From assembly GCA_013426785.1 (NCBI GenBank), contig JACDZI010000016.1, positions 1-50,524 on the forward strand: DNA of 50,524 nt, written 5' to 3'. The position numbers were made by a program, and so were the translations under genes. How positions within the stretch are numbered: the first letter of the stretch is position 1; each line of letters starts with the position of its first letter. This stretch comes from Rhodocyclaceae bacterium. GTDB taxonomy: Bacteria; Pseudomonadota; Gammaproteobacteria; Burkholderiales; Rhodocyclaceae. Shown in pieces: positions 43,846-50,524 of this stretch. The notes below the pieces were generated by a model. It worked only from the letters and a program-made list of their open reading frames with translations. It was not told the origin of the DNA and did not search any database.

Positions 43846-44079
43846 GTGGACACCATCACCTCCCTCGACAAGTTTCGCGTGCCGGTCGGCAATCAGGAAA
43901 TCGAACTGCAGCAGATCGAGTTTGCTGCCGGAGGTATCCCGCAGTTGCGCGTGCGCATCCGCGAACACCGGCGCTTCACCATTTTCGATATCGATCCGGT
44001 GACCGCCGGCCACTGGGCGACCATGATGGCCAACTGGTCGCGCCAGCAGCTCGAGCGCTCGCCGGAAGCGCCGGAGTGA
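43846..44079 (+). CDS. Small conserved-looking protein, 77 aa, dsr-linked
   Basis: The frame starts at GTG 43846 and encodes 77 residues beginning MDTITSLDKFRVPVGNQEI, a compact, charged soluble protein with no Cys. No strong Shine-Dalgarno is visible. The next gene begins two bases after its stop with GGAG inside this gene, so they are coupled. It is the first gene divergent from dsrA. I do not recognise a family; the position suggests a role with the sulfur-oxidation genes. Confidence 0.65.
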   Translation: MDTITSLDKFRVPVGNQEIELQQIEFAAGGIPQLRVRIREHRRFTIFDIDPVTAGHWATMMANWSRQQLERSPEAPE

Positions 44080-44081
44080 CC

Positions 44082-44717
44082 ATGCCAGCGACGATGGAGC
44101 CGGACATGGTCGACCTGCAGTTCGTCCTGTCGGGGCGGGCGATCCCTACTGACTATGCCGATCTACTATGCGGTGCGGTGCAGCGGGTGCTGCCCTGGCT
44201 GGCGAGCGAAACGACTGCCGGCATCCATCCCGTTTCCGGCCTGAGTCCGGCCGCGGAAGGTTGGTATCTGTCGCGGCGTGCCCGGCTGACCCTGCGCCTC
44301 CCGCGCGGGCGCCTTGCGGATGCGACTGTATTGACGGGGAGCCACCTACAACTGCTCGATCATGTTGTGGAAGTGGGGGCGGGAGTGCTGCGCGAACTGA
44401 TGCCTGCTCAGGTAATCAACGCCAAGTTCATCACTTTTGACCCGGCCGGTGCTGCGAACGCGGCCATGAGCGAAGCGCTATTCCTGGAAACCTGTCAGGC
44501 GCACTTCGCGGCGCTGGGTATCCGACCGCAGATGGTCAGCGGCAAGTCGCGCCGGGCGCGGACGGCCGACGGCTGGCTGGCGGGCTTCAGCCTGTTGCTC
44601 GCCGGACTCGACGCTGCAACTGCGTTGTACCTGCAACGGGTTGGCATCGGGCTGGAGCGCCAGCGCGGCTGCGGACTGTTCATCCCTCACAAATCCCTGG
44701 CTGCGGTGGACGGCTAG
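44082..44717 (+). CDS. Orphan Cas6/Cmx6-like RNA endonuclease homologue
   Basis: The 211-residue protein matches the layout I know for the Cas6/Cmx6 (I-MYXAN) type of CRISPR repeat endonuclease. An N-terminal ferredoxin-like strand (MVDLQFVLSGRAIPTDY) is followed by LPWL, GIHP with H49 (47-50), SRRARLTLRLP (64-74), GKSRRAR (154-160), GFSLLLAGL (168-176) and a terminal Gly-rich loop GIGLERQRGCGLFIPHK (188-204). No CRISPR array or other cas gene is in the window. It is coupled to the 77-aa gene and followed by a TusA fusion, so it may act on RNA in the sulfur locus. ATG 44082 has GGAG upstream; GTG 44076 is an alternative. Confidence 0.72.
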   Translation: MPATMEPDMVDLQFVLSGRAIPTDYADLLCGAVQRVLPWLASETTAGIHPVSGLSPAAEGWYLSRRARLTLRLPRGRLADATVLTGSHLQLLDHVVEVGAGVLRELMPAQVINAKFITFDPAGAANAAMSEALFLETCQAHFAALGIRPQMVSGKSRRARTADGWLAGFSLLLAGLDAATALYLQRVGIGLERQRGCGLFIPHKSLAAVDG

Positions 44718-44778
44718 AATGAACCCATCCCCCGCAACGTCTTATTGCGACCATAAAAACACTTACGAGGAGACCGCC

Positions 44779-45261
44779 ATGTCCGACCAAGCTACCGTTA
44801 CCATTGATCTTTCCGGGTTACCCTGCCCGGCGCCGTTGCTGGGGGCCAAGAAGATCATCGACGATCTGCAGCCGGGCCAGACCATGCGGCTGCTGTCGGA
44901 TTGTCCCGGTACCTCCGACGATCTGCACGCCTGGTGCAAGTACACCGGCAACGAGATGCTCAGTAGCGTCAGGCAGCCTGACGGCAAGACCGCCTATACC
45001 CTGTGCAAGGCGGGTGGCGCCAGCACCACGCCGATCGCCCACGTGACGCTCGACATGCGTGGCGTATCCTGCCCCGGCCCGATCGTCGAGGCCAAACGCC
45101 TGCTCGATGGCATGAAGGCGGGAGAAGTCTTGCAACTGGTCAGCGATTGCCCGGGCGTCGTGGCCGACATCGAATCCTGGAGTCGTGCGACGAGCGTTGA
45201 ACTGCTGGCGTCGTTGCCGATGGCGCGCAATGCCTGCGAGTTCTACCTGCGCAAGAAGTGA
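44779..45261 (+). CDS. Tandem TusA-domain sulfur carrier
   Basis: The 160-residue protein contains two TusA (SirA-like) domains in a row, about 82 residues apart. The first has GLPCPAPLLGAKK with Cys16 and the second GVSCPGPIVEAKR with Cys98; both also have a matching SDCPG motif (40-44 and 122-126). Ordinary TusA is a single domain of 75-80 residues that transfers persulfide sulfur, in sulfur oxidisers to DsrEFH. Both active cysteines are intact here. GAGGAG precedes ATG 44779. It is transcribed away from dsrA with the Cas6-like and DsrC-like genes. Confidence 0.9.
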   Translation: MSDQATVTIDLSGLPCPAPLLGAKKIIDDLQPGQTMRLLSDCPGTSDDLHAWCKYTGNEMLSSVRQPDGKTAYTLCKAGGASTTPIAHVTLDMRGVSCPGPIVEAKRLLDGMKAGEVLQLVSDCPGVVADIESWSRATSVELLASLPMARNACEFYLRKK

Positions 45262-45297
45262 TTCATTCTTCAACCCCAAAAAACAAAGGAGGAGTCC

Positions 45298-45636
45298 ATG
45301 AGCATAGTCATCAACGGTATCGAGAAGGAAGTGGACGATTACGGCTACCTGCTGGAGCCAGACTTGAGCGAAGATGCCGTAACGGCTTTTGCTGCGGCAG
45401 AGGGCCTGGAACTGACCGAACAGCACTGGAAGATCATCAACTACCTGCGCCAGAAATTCCAGGAGGAAGGACATACCCCCAATGCGCGCAATCTAGTGAA
45501 GGGCTTGCAGGACGAGGCCGACATGCCCGAGGCCGACAACAAGCTGATGTTCGACCTCTTCCCGGATGGCGGTGCCGCCAAGCAGGGTTGCCGGATGGCC
45601 GGCCTGCCCCAGCCCAAAGGCAAGGGTGGATATTGA
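45298..45636 (+). CDS. DsrC/TusE-family paralogue with a single C-terminal Cys
   Basis: The 112-residue protein shares the DsrC core (NGIEKEVDDYGYL, TEQHWKIINYLRQKF) and C98 in KQGCRMAGLPQP, but the C-terminal arm ends KGKGGY, without the penultimate Cys needed to form the DsrC trisulfide. It therefore resembles TusE-type sulfur acceptors or regulatory DsrC-like proteins. AAAGGAGGAG precedes ATG 45298. Its TGA stop begins a copy of the dispersed repeat. Confidence 0.92.
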   Translation: MSIVINGIEKEVDDYGYLLEPDLSEDAVTAFAAAEGLELTEQHWKIINYLRQKFQEEGHTPNARNLVKGLQDEADMPEADNKLMFDLFPDGGAAKQGCRMAGLPQPKGKGGY

Positions 45637-45659
45637 AAAGTCGGCTCCGGCAGGACGGC
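45636..45659 (+). repeat. Dispersed 24-bp repeat, copy 12 (at stop of DsrC-like gene)
   Basis: Variant with GGCTCCGGCAGGAC, like copy 4. Its first A is the last base of the TGA stop. CAGGAC (45651-45656) in the repeat pairs with GTCCTG (45665-45670) directly before the next ATG. Confidence 0.85.
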
Positions 45660-45670
45660 ATTGAGTCCTG
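45651..45670 (+). promoter_or_regulatory. Short hairpin abutting the next start codon
   Basis: The arms CAGGAC and GTCCTG have an 8-base loop. The right arm ends at the base before ATG 45671 and no Shine-Dalgarno is visible, so in mRNA the hairpin could hinder initiation or couple it to translation of the DsrC-like gene. The left arm is part of the dispersed repeat. Confidence 0.45.
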
Positions 45671-46279
45671 ATGGCCATCCGTCTCAAGACCCGGTTCCAC
45701 ACCGCCGGCCAGCGTTCGCCTGAGACGCTGGCTTCGGTGGTGGCCGTGCTGGCCTGGAAACTGGCGCTCGAATCGATCAAGCGCATGCGCAAGGCCGACT
45801 ATGACATCGATGTCGGCCGGCCCTATTTCGACTTCGTCTGCGAGTTCCTCGTTTTCCTGGCGGTTAGCGCCGATCGGGTGGCCTATCGCGAACTGGACGA
45901 GGCCGACCGTGTTGCCTTCACCACTGCGCTGACGCAGAACATCGCCCGCTTCGTCGAGGAAAACAACATCATGCGGCTGGGCACCGTCGCACCCGGCGAG
46001 TCGCAACGGCACTTCATCGCGCTCTTCAATCAGCGCAGTCCGGAGTACGCCGGGTTCGACTACGACGAGCAGGGTCCCGACTTCGGCTTCAAGCGCTTCT
46101 TCGCAGCCTGTCTGCGCGAGATCCTGCCCGAGAAGGATCAACTCTGGGTGGTCGATCAGGCCATGGACATCGAAGCACCCGCGGCACTGAAGATGCTGGA
46201 AAAGACCCTCGTCGGACTGTTTGATCCGGACCAGGCCCACAGCCAGCGTCGCCAGGACGTGCGCGGTTCGATCGACTGA
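45671..46279 (+). CDS. Conserved-looking hypothetical protein, 202 aa
   Basis: This is a soluble, mostly helical 202-residue protein with no signal peptide or recognised catalytic motif. It starts MAIRLKTRFHTAGQRSPET and ends SQRRQDVRGSID. It lies between a repeat-derived hairpin and the TauD-family gene, whose ATG follows its stop by two bases; the two are almost certainly co-translated. The family is not recognised. Its operon links it to sulfur oxidation or to the oxygenase downstream. Confidence 0.75.
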   Translation: MAIRLKTRFHTAGQRSPETLASVVAVLAWKLALESIKRMRKADYDIDVGRPYFDFVCEFLVFLAVSADRVAYRELDEADRVAFTTALTQNIARFVEENNIMRLGTVAPGESQRHFIALFNQRSPEYAGFDYDEQGPDFGFKRFFAACLREILPEKDQLWVVDQAMDIEAPAALKMLEKTLVGLFDPDQAHSQRRQDVRGSID

Positions 46280-46281
46280 AC

Positions 46282-47160
46282 ATGCCCGGTCCTTTCGATC
46301 TGGGCGATGCTGTCGCCTATGCGCGCTGGCGCGAGCAGAAGCTCGATACGGCGCCGCAGCGCATCGAAGACATCGTCGTCGCACTGGATGATCCGCGCCG
46401 GTTGACGGTCGACGAACGCCAACGCCTGATTGACCTCAACGCCCGCTGCAACATGGCGATTTACGTTGGCAAGACTGGTAGCGATCCCGACAAGGAAATT
46501 CCCCGCCAACTGGGGGCTCGGCTCGGGTTGCACACGCTCGATGGCCACTGGCTGACCGACAACGATGGCATCTCGCCGCTCTCGGTGATCGGCGCCGAGC
46601 AGCGCGGTGAGCGCAAGGATTTCATTCCCTATACCGACAAACCGATCCGCTGGCATACCGACGGCTATTACAACCTGTCCGAGTGCAGCATCCGCAGCTT
46701 GATCCTGCATTGTGTATCCAGTGCCGCAACGGGTGGCGAAAATCAGTTGCTCGATCACGAGATCGCCTACCTGCTGTTGCGCGACGAAAATCCAGACATC
46801 ATTCGAGCCCTGTCCGCACCCGACGCGATGACGATCCCGCCGCGCTGCGATGACGATGAGGTGGCGCGCCCCGCGCAGTCCGGCCCGGTCTTTTCGGTGA
46901 ATGCCGATGACACCTTGCACATGCGCTATACCGCACGCACGGTCAGCATTGTCTGGAGCGAGGAGGCGACGGCAGCGCGCCAGGCGCTGGAACGAATTCT
47001 GGTCACGCCGATGCCTTGGACGCTGCGGGGCCGGCTCGAACCGGGCATGGGGCTGGTCTGCAACAACGTGTTGCACGACCGCAGTGGCTTTGCCGAAACG
47101 CAGCTGCAACGGCGTCTGCTGTATCGTGCCCGCTATTACGAACGCATTGCGGCGAACTGA
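46282..47160 (+). CDS. TauD/TfdA-family 2-oxoglutarate Fe(II) dioxygenase
   Basis: The 292-residue protein shows the iron-binding HxD at H125 and D127 (RWHTDGYYN) and the distal His at H265 in LVCNNVLHDRSGF, followed by Arg residues that may bind 2-oxoglutarate. TauD itself oxygenates taurine to release sulfite, but the family covers many substrates. With no transporter nearby the substrate is unknown. It closes the auxiliary sulfur cluster divergent from dsrA. Confidence 0.87.
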   Translation: MPGPFDLGDAVAYARWREQKLDTAPQRIEDIVVALDDPRRLTVDERQRLIDLNARCNMAIYVGKTGSDPDKEIPRQLGARLGLHTLDGHWLTDNDGISPLSVIGAEQRGERKDFIPYTDKPIRWHTDGYYNLSECSIRSLILHCVSSAATGGENQLLDHEIAYLLLRDENPDIIRALSAPDAMTIPPRCDDDEVARPAQSGPVFSVNADDTLHMRYTARTVSIVWSEEATAARQALERILVTPMPWTLRGRLEPGMGLVCNNVLHDRSGFAETQLQRRLLYRARYYERIAAN

Positions 47161-47177
47161 GCGCGCACCGATATAAT
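47147..47177 (+). promoter_or_regulatory. Possible sigma70 promoter of the HDOD gene
   Basis: A perfect TATAAT stands at 47172-47177, 31 bases before the HDOD start. A weak TTGCGG lies 19 bases upstream, which is longer than the ideal 17. The 47-base gap between the oxygenase and HDOD genes supports a new transcription unit here. Confidence 0.4.
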
Positions 47178-47207
47178 TGGCCCTCGCCCATCATCCGTTG
47201 AGCCAAG

Positions 47208-48077
47208 ATGCCGCAACTCTCACTGGAGCTTGAACGCAAGCTGACTACCGCCGTCGAGCGGATGCCCGCCTTCCCCAAGAGCGTGCAGACCATCCTCGAA
47301 ATGACGCGCAACATCAACTGCCTGCCAAAGGATCTGGTCGCCGTGATCGAAAAGGATCCGGTGATGACGGTGAAGATCCTGCGCGTCATCAACTCGGCCT
47401 ATTACGGCCTGCCCAACAAGATCACCTCGGTCGGCCAGTCGGTCGTCTATCTTGGCATCAACACCATCAAGAACCTGGCACTTTCCTTTGCCGCCGTCGG
47501 TATCCTGCCGCGCTTCAACACTACTGGCTTCGACATCCAGCGCTACCTGCTCCACTCGATTTCGGTGGCGATCATCGCCCGCCTGCTGTGCGAAAAGCAC
47601 GCCCGGGCCGAGGCCGATCCGGCCGATTGCTACATTGCAGGTTTGCTGCACGATTTCGGCAAGGTGGTCTTTGCTCAGTTCATGTCGGGCGAGTTCATGC
47701 ATGCCCTGGCGCACACCGTCGACTTTGGCAAGCCTCTGTACGTGGCCGAGGCCGAGGTGATCGGCGCCGACCACGCTTTTGTCGGCGCCCTGCTGGCTAA
47801 GAAATGGCAATTCGCCGAACCGCTGGTCAATTGCATTCGCGATCACCACAACGACGAAGCCGAACCCAGTGCCATGCTGGATTGCCTGCGCATGGCCGAT
47901 GCCATCTGCCGTAAATTCACTATTGGCGAGTCCGGCAACCTCTGGCGCGAAGAGGAGTTGCTGCTCCTGCCGAGGCGCTTTGGCGAGGACGTCGATGCAG
48001 TGATCGCTGCCCTGGGCGATCTGCAGAAGATTGTCGATGATGCCCAGTCTTTCGCGCAAATCGGCACGGGGAGATAG
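47208..48077 (+). CDS. HDOD domain protein
   Basis: The 289-residue protein has an N-terminal HDOD domain (residues about 15-215) with LPAFP-like MPAFPKSVQTILEM, INSAYYGLPNKITSVGQSVV and LLHDFGKVVFAQF. The C-terminal part contains IRDHHNDE. HDOD proteins are HD-superfamily relatives, usually signalling or post-transcriptional regulators without phosphodiesterase activity. The HD pair seems to survive here (GLLHDFG), so activity cannot be excluded. Followed after 8 bases by the beta-lactamase-fold gene. Confidence 0.92.
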   Translation: MPQLSLELERKLTTAVERMPAFPKSVQTILEMTRNINCLPKDLVAVIEKDPVMTVKILRVINSAYYGLPNKITSVGQSVVYLGINTIKNLALSFAAVGILPRFNTTGFDIQRYLLHSISVAIIARLLCEKHARAEADPADCYIAGLLHDFGKVVFAQFMSGEFMHALAHTVDFGKPLYVAEAEVIGADHAFVGALLAKKWQFAEPLVNCIRDHHNDEAEPSAMLDCLRMADAICRKFTIGESGNLWREEELLLLPRRFGEDVDAVIAALGDLQKIVDDAQSFAQIGTGR

Positions 48078-48085
48078 GTGTCCTC

Positions 48086-48967
48086 ATGAAAATCAGACTA
48101 TGGGGTGTGCGTGGATCGATCCCCTCGCCGGGACCGCATACCGTACGTTATGGTGGCAATACCACCTGCATCGAAGTGCGCAGCGACGACGATAGCCTGA
48201 TCATCCTTGATGCCGGAACCGGTATCTTTCCGCTGGCCCAGTCGCTGCTCGCCCGCCTGCCGGTGACGGCTAACGTGTTCATCAGTCATACGCACTGGGA
48301 CCATATCCAGGGTTTGCCCTTTTTCGTTCCCCTCTACATTCCGGGTAACCGGGTATGCATCCACGGCGCCTACGATATCGTCTCCATGCAGGGGATCGAG
48401 CAGATCATGAACGTGCAGTTGCAGTACAGCTATTTTCCTATCCGCGAGGCGGAACTGAAGGCTGGCATCGAGTATCAGACGCTGACGGTCGGCGAACCGG
48501 TGGCGGTCGGCGATGCGACCGTGACGCCGGTATTGCTGAATCATCCCGTTACCGATCTCGGCTATCGGGTGGCTTGCAACGGCAAGGCGGTTTTCTTCAC
48601 CGGCGACCACGAACCCTGGGGCAACATCTATCCGCCAGACGATCCCGAGCATGTGACTTATCAGGCGATGGTGGACCAGCGCCAGGCGGAACTCGATGCA
48701 ACCATCGGCCCGGTCGATGTACTGATCTGCGATACCGCCTACACGCTGGCCGAATATCCGGCCAAGATCGGTTGGGGGCACGGCACTTACGATCAGGCGA
48801 TTGCCATGGCAAAGCGCATCGGTGCCAAACAGTTGATCTGCACCCATCATGAACCGACGCGCAGCGACGATGATCTGGAGAAGGTCTTCGCCGCAGCGCT
48901 GGAGCGCAATCCAGTGCCAGGTTGCGAAGTGATGCTGGCCCGTGAGGGGTTGGAAATCGAGCTGTAG
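48086..48967 (+). CDS. Metallo-beta-lactamase fold hydrolase
   Basis: The 293-residue protein has the metal motif HxHxDH at H68, H70, D72 and H73 (SHTHWDHIQG), with additional ligands in FTGDHEPWG and CTHHEPTRSDD. The N-terminus MKIRLWGVRGSIPSPG is typical of a subgroup often found with cyclic-nucleotide or HDOD signalling genes and related to phosphodiesterases of the PhnP/RNase Z type. The substrate is unknown. Likely co-transcribed with the HDOD gene. Confidence 0.9.
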   Translation: MKIRLWGVRGSIPSPGPHTVRYGGNTTCIEVRSDDDSLIILDAGTGIFPLAQSLLARLPVTANVFISHTHWDHIQGLPFFVPLYIPGNRVCIHGAYDIVSMQGIEQIMNVQLQYSYFPIREAELKAGIEYQTLTVGEPVAVGDATVTPVLLNHPVTDLGYRVACNGKAVFFTGDHEPWGNIYPPDDPEHVTYQAMVDQRQAELDATIGPVDVLICDTAYTLAEYPAKIGWGHGTYDQAIAMAKRIGAKQLICTHHEPTRSDDDLEKVFAAALERNPVPGCEVMLAREGLEIEL

Positions 48968-48969
48968 AT

Positions 48970-50385
48970 TCAGTCTGAAACGAGGCCGGCCAGTTCGGTC
49001 TGCGCCAGTTCCAGTTGCTTGTCCAGTCGTTGCGCCATTTCTTCAAGCAAGTCGCGTCCCTGTTTGGTGGCAATGCGTGCGGCCGCGAAGAGTTCGTAGA
49101 GTTTCGAGCCATAGAGCCGGTCGAGTTCGGTCACGATGGCGGCAATGCGCTGGCGCACCTTCTCCACCTGCTTTTCGAGGGTTTCGCTTCCGGTCGTGGC
49201 GGCACGCAAGGGCATGGCAGCGCTGGTCTGTCCTTCCAGCCACAGGGCCAGCACTTCGTCGAGCGTGCCGGCATCGCCGGCGCGATAGGCGCGGTTGGCT
49301 TCGCTCATCAGATGGGTCCGCCAGGCCCGGTCGGCCTCGTCGCGGGCACGGTCGGGATGGATTTTCTGGGCGAGCTGGCGATAGCGCTTCTTGAGTTCCT
49401 TGCTCGGTGCGAAATGCGTTTCGCCTCGTTCTACCTTCGCCTGCCCGGCGGAATATTCCCGCTGCGACTGCTCGGCGCGCGCTTCCGCCTGCCGGGCGGT
49501 TTCACCGAGATCGGTGTTGTCGGGGGCCCGTTGTATCCTGAGTCTGGCGAGTTCGGCATGAAGGTGATCGAGCTCGGCCATGCGCCCGGCCACCATGCGG
49601 TGGTAGCGTTCGCTGAAGGCGGCGATTTCAGCCTGTGCCGTGGCCAGTTCCAGTTCCATTTCGGCCAGTTCCTGCCCCAGCAGTTCCAGTTCGTTGCGCT
49701 GGCGGGTGGCTTCGTCCATGATCGTCAGGGCGGTGGTGCCGGAGATCGCGGTTTCTGCCAGCATCAGCGTATGGCGTGTGCCTGACCAGGGAGTGCGCAA
49801 GTTGGCGGGCAAGGCGCCGGACTGGATCAGCATCACCCAGTCGGTCGGTGCGGCAAGCTGCTCGGCAACCGGCCAAGGACCGATGCGTACCGGGAAGAGG
49901 CGGGCAACGCCGTCCGGTGGCGCTTCGCGGTCGAGGCCGCGTGCGCACCAGGCTAGGCAATCGCGCCACAAGGCGGCTTCCGTCTGCAGGTGTAGGCGCA
50001 TCGTCGTCCATGCCGGGCCTTCTGTGTCCTCGGCTGCTCGCGTCAGGCGGCTTTTCAGCAGGGAAAGCGTCGCCCGCAGGGCGATGCGGCCGGCGAAGGG
50101 TGAAGCAGGTTGCACCAGGCACAACGGGCGCAGGTGCAGATCCAGCGCATTGGACAGTTCGGGCAGCAGGGCATCGTCGGCCGTAACTATCCAGAGTTGT
50201 CGCTCGTGCGCCAGGGTTTCGGCGGCCAGTGCGGCCAAGGCGGGAATGAGTGTGGCGGGATCGGCTGGCGCACCGATTTCGCAAAAAGTCGGTGCTGGCG
50301 GGACGGCGTAACAAACAGCCTGGCCGACGCCAAAATGCTTCAGCCAGGCTTCGATCGTGCTGGCAATGTCCGGCCCGGAATCCAT
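48970..50385 (-). CDS. Large coiled-coil protein with C-terminal J domain
   Basis: The 471-residue protein has a poorly recognisable N-terminal half, a coiled coil at about residues 235-340 (QELAEMELELATAQAEI), and a J-domain-like segment with intact HPD in RYRQLAQKIHPDRARDEAD (about 350-400). A helical tail follows. It is likely a DnaK co-chaperone with an unknown client. ATG 50385 is preferred over 50520. An antisense repeat copy encodes AVPPAPTF at about residues 27-34. It converges on the beta-lactamase-fold gene with a 2-base gap. Confidence 0.8.
   Translation of the reverse strand: MDSGPDIASTIEAWLKHFGVGQAVCYAVPPAPTFCEIGAPADPATLIPALAALAAETLAHERQLWIVTADDALLPELSNALDLHLRPLCLVQPASPFAGRIALRATLSLLKSRLTRAAEDTEGPAWTTMRLHLQTEAALWRDCLAWCARGLDREAPPDGVARLFPVRIGPWPVAEQLAAPTDWVMLIQSGALPANLRTPWSGTRHTLMLAETAISGTTALTIMDEATRQRNELELLGQELAEMELELATAQAEIAAFSERYHRMVAGRMAELDHLHAELARLRIQRAPDNTDLGETARQAEARAEQSQREYSAGQAKVERGETHFAPSKELKKRYRQLAQKIHPDRARDEADRAWRTHLMSEANRAYRAGDAGTLDEVLALWLEGQTSAAMPLRAATTGSETLEKQVEKVRQRIAAIVTELDRLYGSKLYELFAAARIATKQGRDLLEEMAQRLDKQLELAQTELAGLVSD
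50284..50307 (+). repeat. Dispersed 24-bp repeat, copy 13 (antisense in J-domain gene)
   Basis: One mismatch to the consensus (GGTGCTGG for GGCGCTGG). It is antisense to the J-domain gene and read there as AVPPAPTF. Confidence 0.85.
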
Positions 50386-50524
50386 GCGGCATTGTAGTCG
50401 CCACCCGGCAAGGGTTTTGGGGGTTTCAAACGCTGACAAAAGGGTGGAAAGCGGGTGTGTTCTCCGGGTCAGGGTCATCGCATACGCAGATGTCGTAGAC
50501 CCCAGACAAAAGTCGTTCACGGTC
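50386..50524. other. Right-edge non-coding sequence
   Basis: The 139 bases to the right edge hold no gene I can support. A minus-strand extension of the J-domain frame runs through them but shows no conserved-looking sequence, so they probably contain that gene's promoter. Confidence 0.4.

Noticed and set aside
44000-46000. Possible CRISPR array near the Cas6-like gene
   Set aside because: No regularly spaced direct repeats were found here or elsewhere in the window; the dispersed 24-bp repeat is scattered over kilobases and both strands.

Overview
This window looks like a chromosome segment of a sulfur- and hydrogen-oxidising betaproteobacterium, probably a Rhodocyclales or Sulfuritalea-like organism. 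The inference rests on GC-rich codon use, a full oxidative (reverse) dissimilatory sulfite reductase locus in the order known from sulfur oxidisers (dsrABEFHCMKLJOPN), and a Ralstonia-type NAD-reducing soluble [NiFe]-hydrogenase (hoxFUYHW) with hyp maturation genes. No species can be fixed from the sequence alone.

Layout. 1-2.6 kb: a cassette of small, tightly overlapping phage-like genes of unknown function that runs into the 3' end of a TerC-family gene. 2.6-7.1 kb: housekeeping and envelope genes (terC-like, htpX, an NhaR-like LysR regulator, a Tim44-like protein, a cytochrome c' lipoprotein). 7.1-13.8 kb: a minus-strand signalling operon of two hybrid histidine kinases and a CheB-CheR-PAS fusion. 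14.0-14.6 kb: a small Q-rich protein and an HU protein, ending in a perfect-palindrome terminator shared with the hydrogenase operon. 14.7-19.7 kb: hoxFUYHW on the minus strand, with a sigma54-like site just upstream. 19.8-20.2 kb: a decayed histidine kinase. 20.4-30.7 kb: hypCD and hypABF on the plus strand, separated by a 5.6-kb minus-strand island (restriction-methylase fusion, VapBC-like pair, membrane protein, WYL regulator). hypE is not in the window. 30.7-43.6 kb: the dsr locus plus a SUMT gene for sirohaem. 43.8-47.2 kb, divergent from dsrA: a 77-aa protein, an orphan Cas6/Cmx6-like protein, a tandem TusA, a DsrC paralogue lacking the penultimate Cys, a 202-aa unknown and a TauD-family oxygenase. 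47.2-50.4 kb: HDOD protein, metallo-beta-lactamase-fold protein and J-domain protein.

How it works together. Sulfane sulfur would be relayed by TusA, DsrEFH and DsrC to cytoplasmic DsrAB. DsrMKJOP and DsrL would exchange electrons with quinone and NAD(H), DsrN would amidate sirohaem, and SUMT would supply its precursor. HoxFUYH would couple H2 oxidation to NAD+ reduction, with HypABCDF and HoxW building its active site.

Most unusual observations. (1) A dispersed 24-bp repeat (starts AAAAGTCGG, middle CGCTGGCGG, ends GACGGC) occurs at least 13 times across the window. Seven copies lie inside protein genes without breaking the frame, five overlap a stop codon, and one forms half of an intergenic hairpin behind dsrC. 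(2) A Cas6-like RNA endonuclease homologue sits in the sulfur-oxidation locus with no CRISPR array in sight. I cannot say from sequence alone whether the two are connected.
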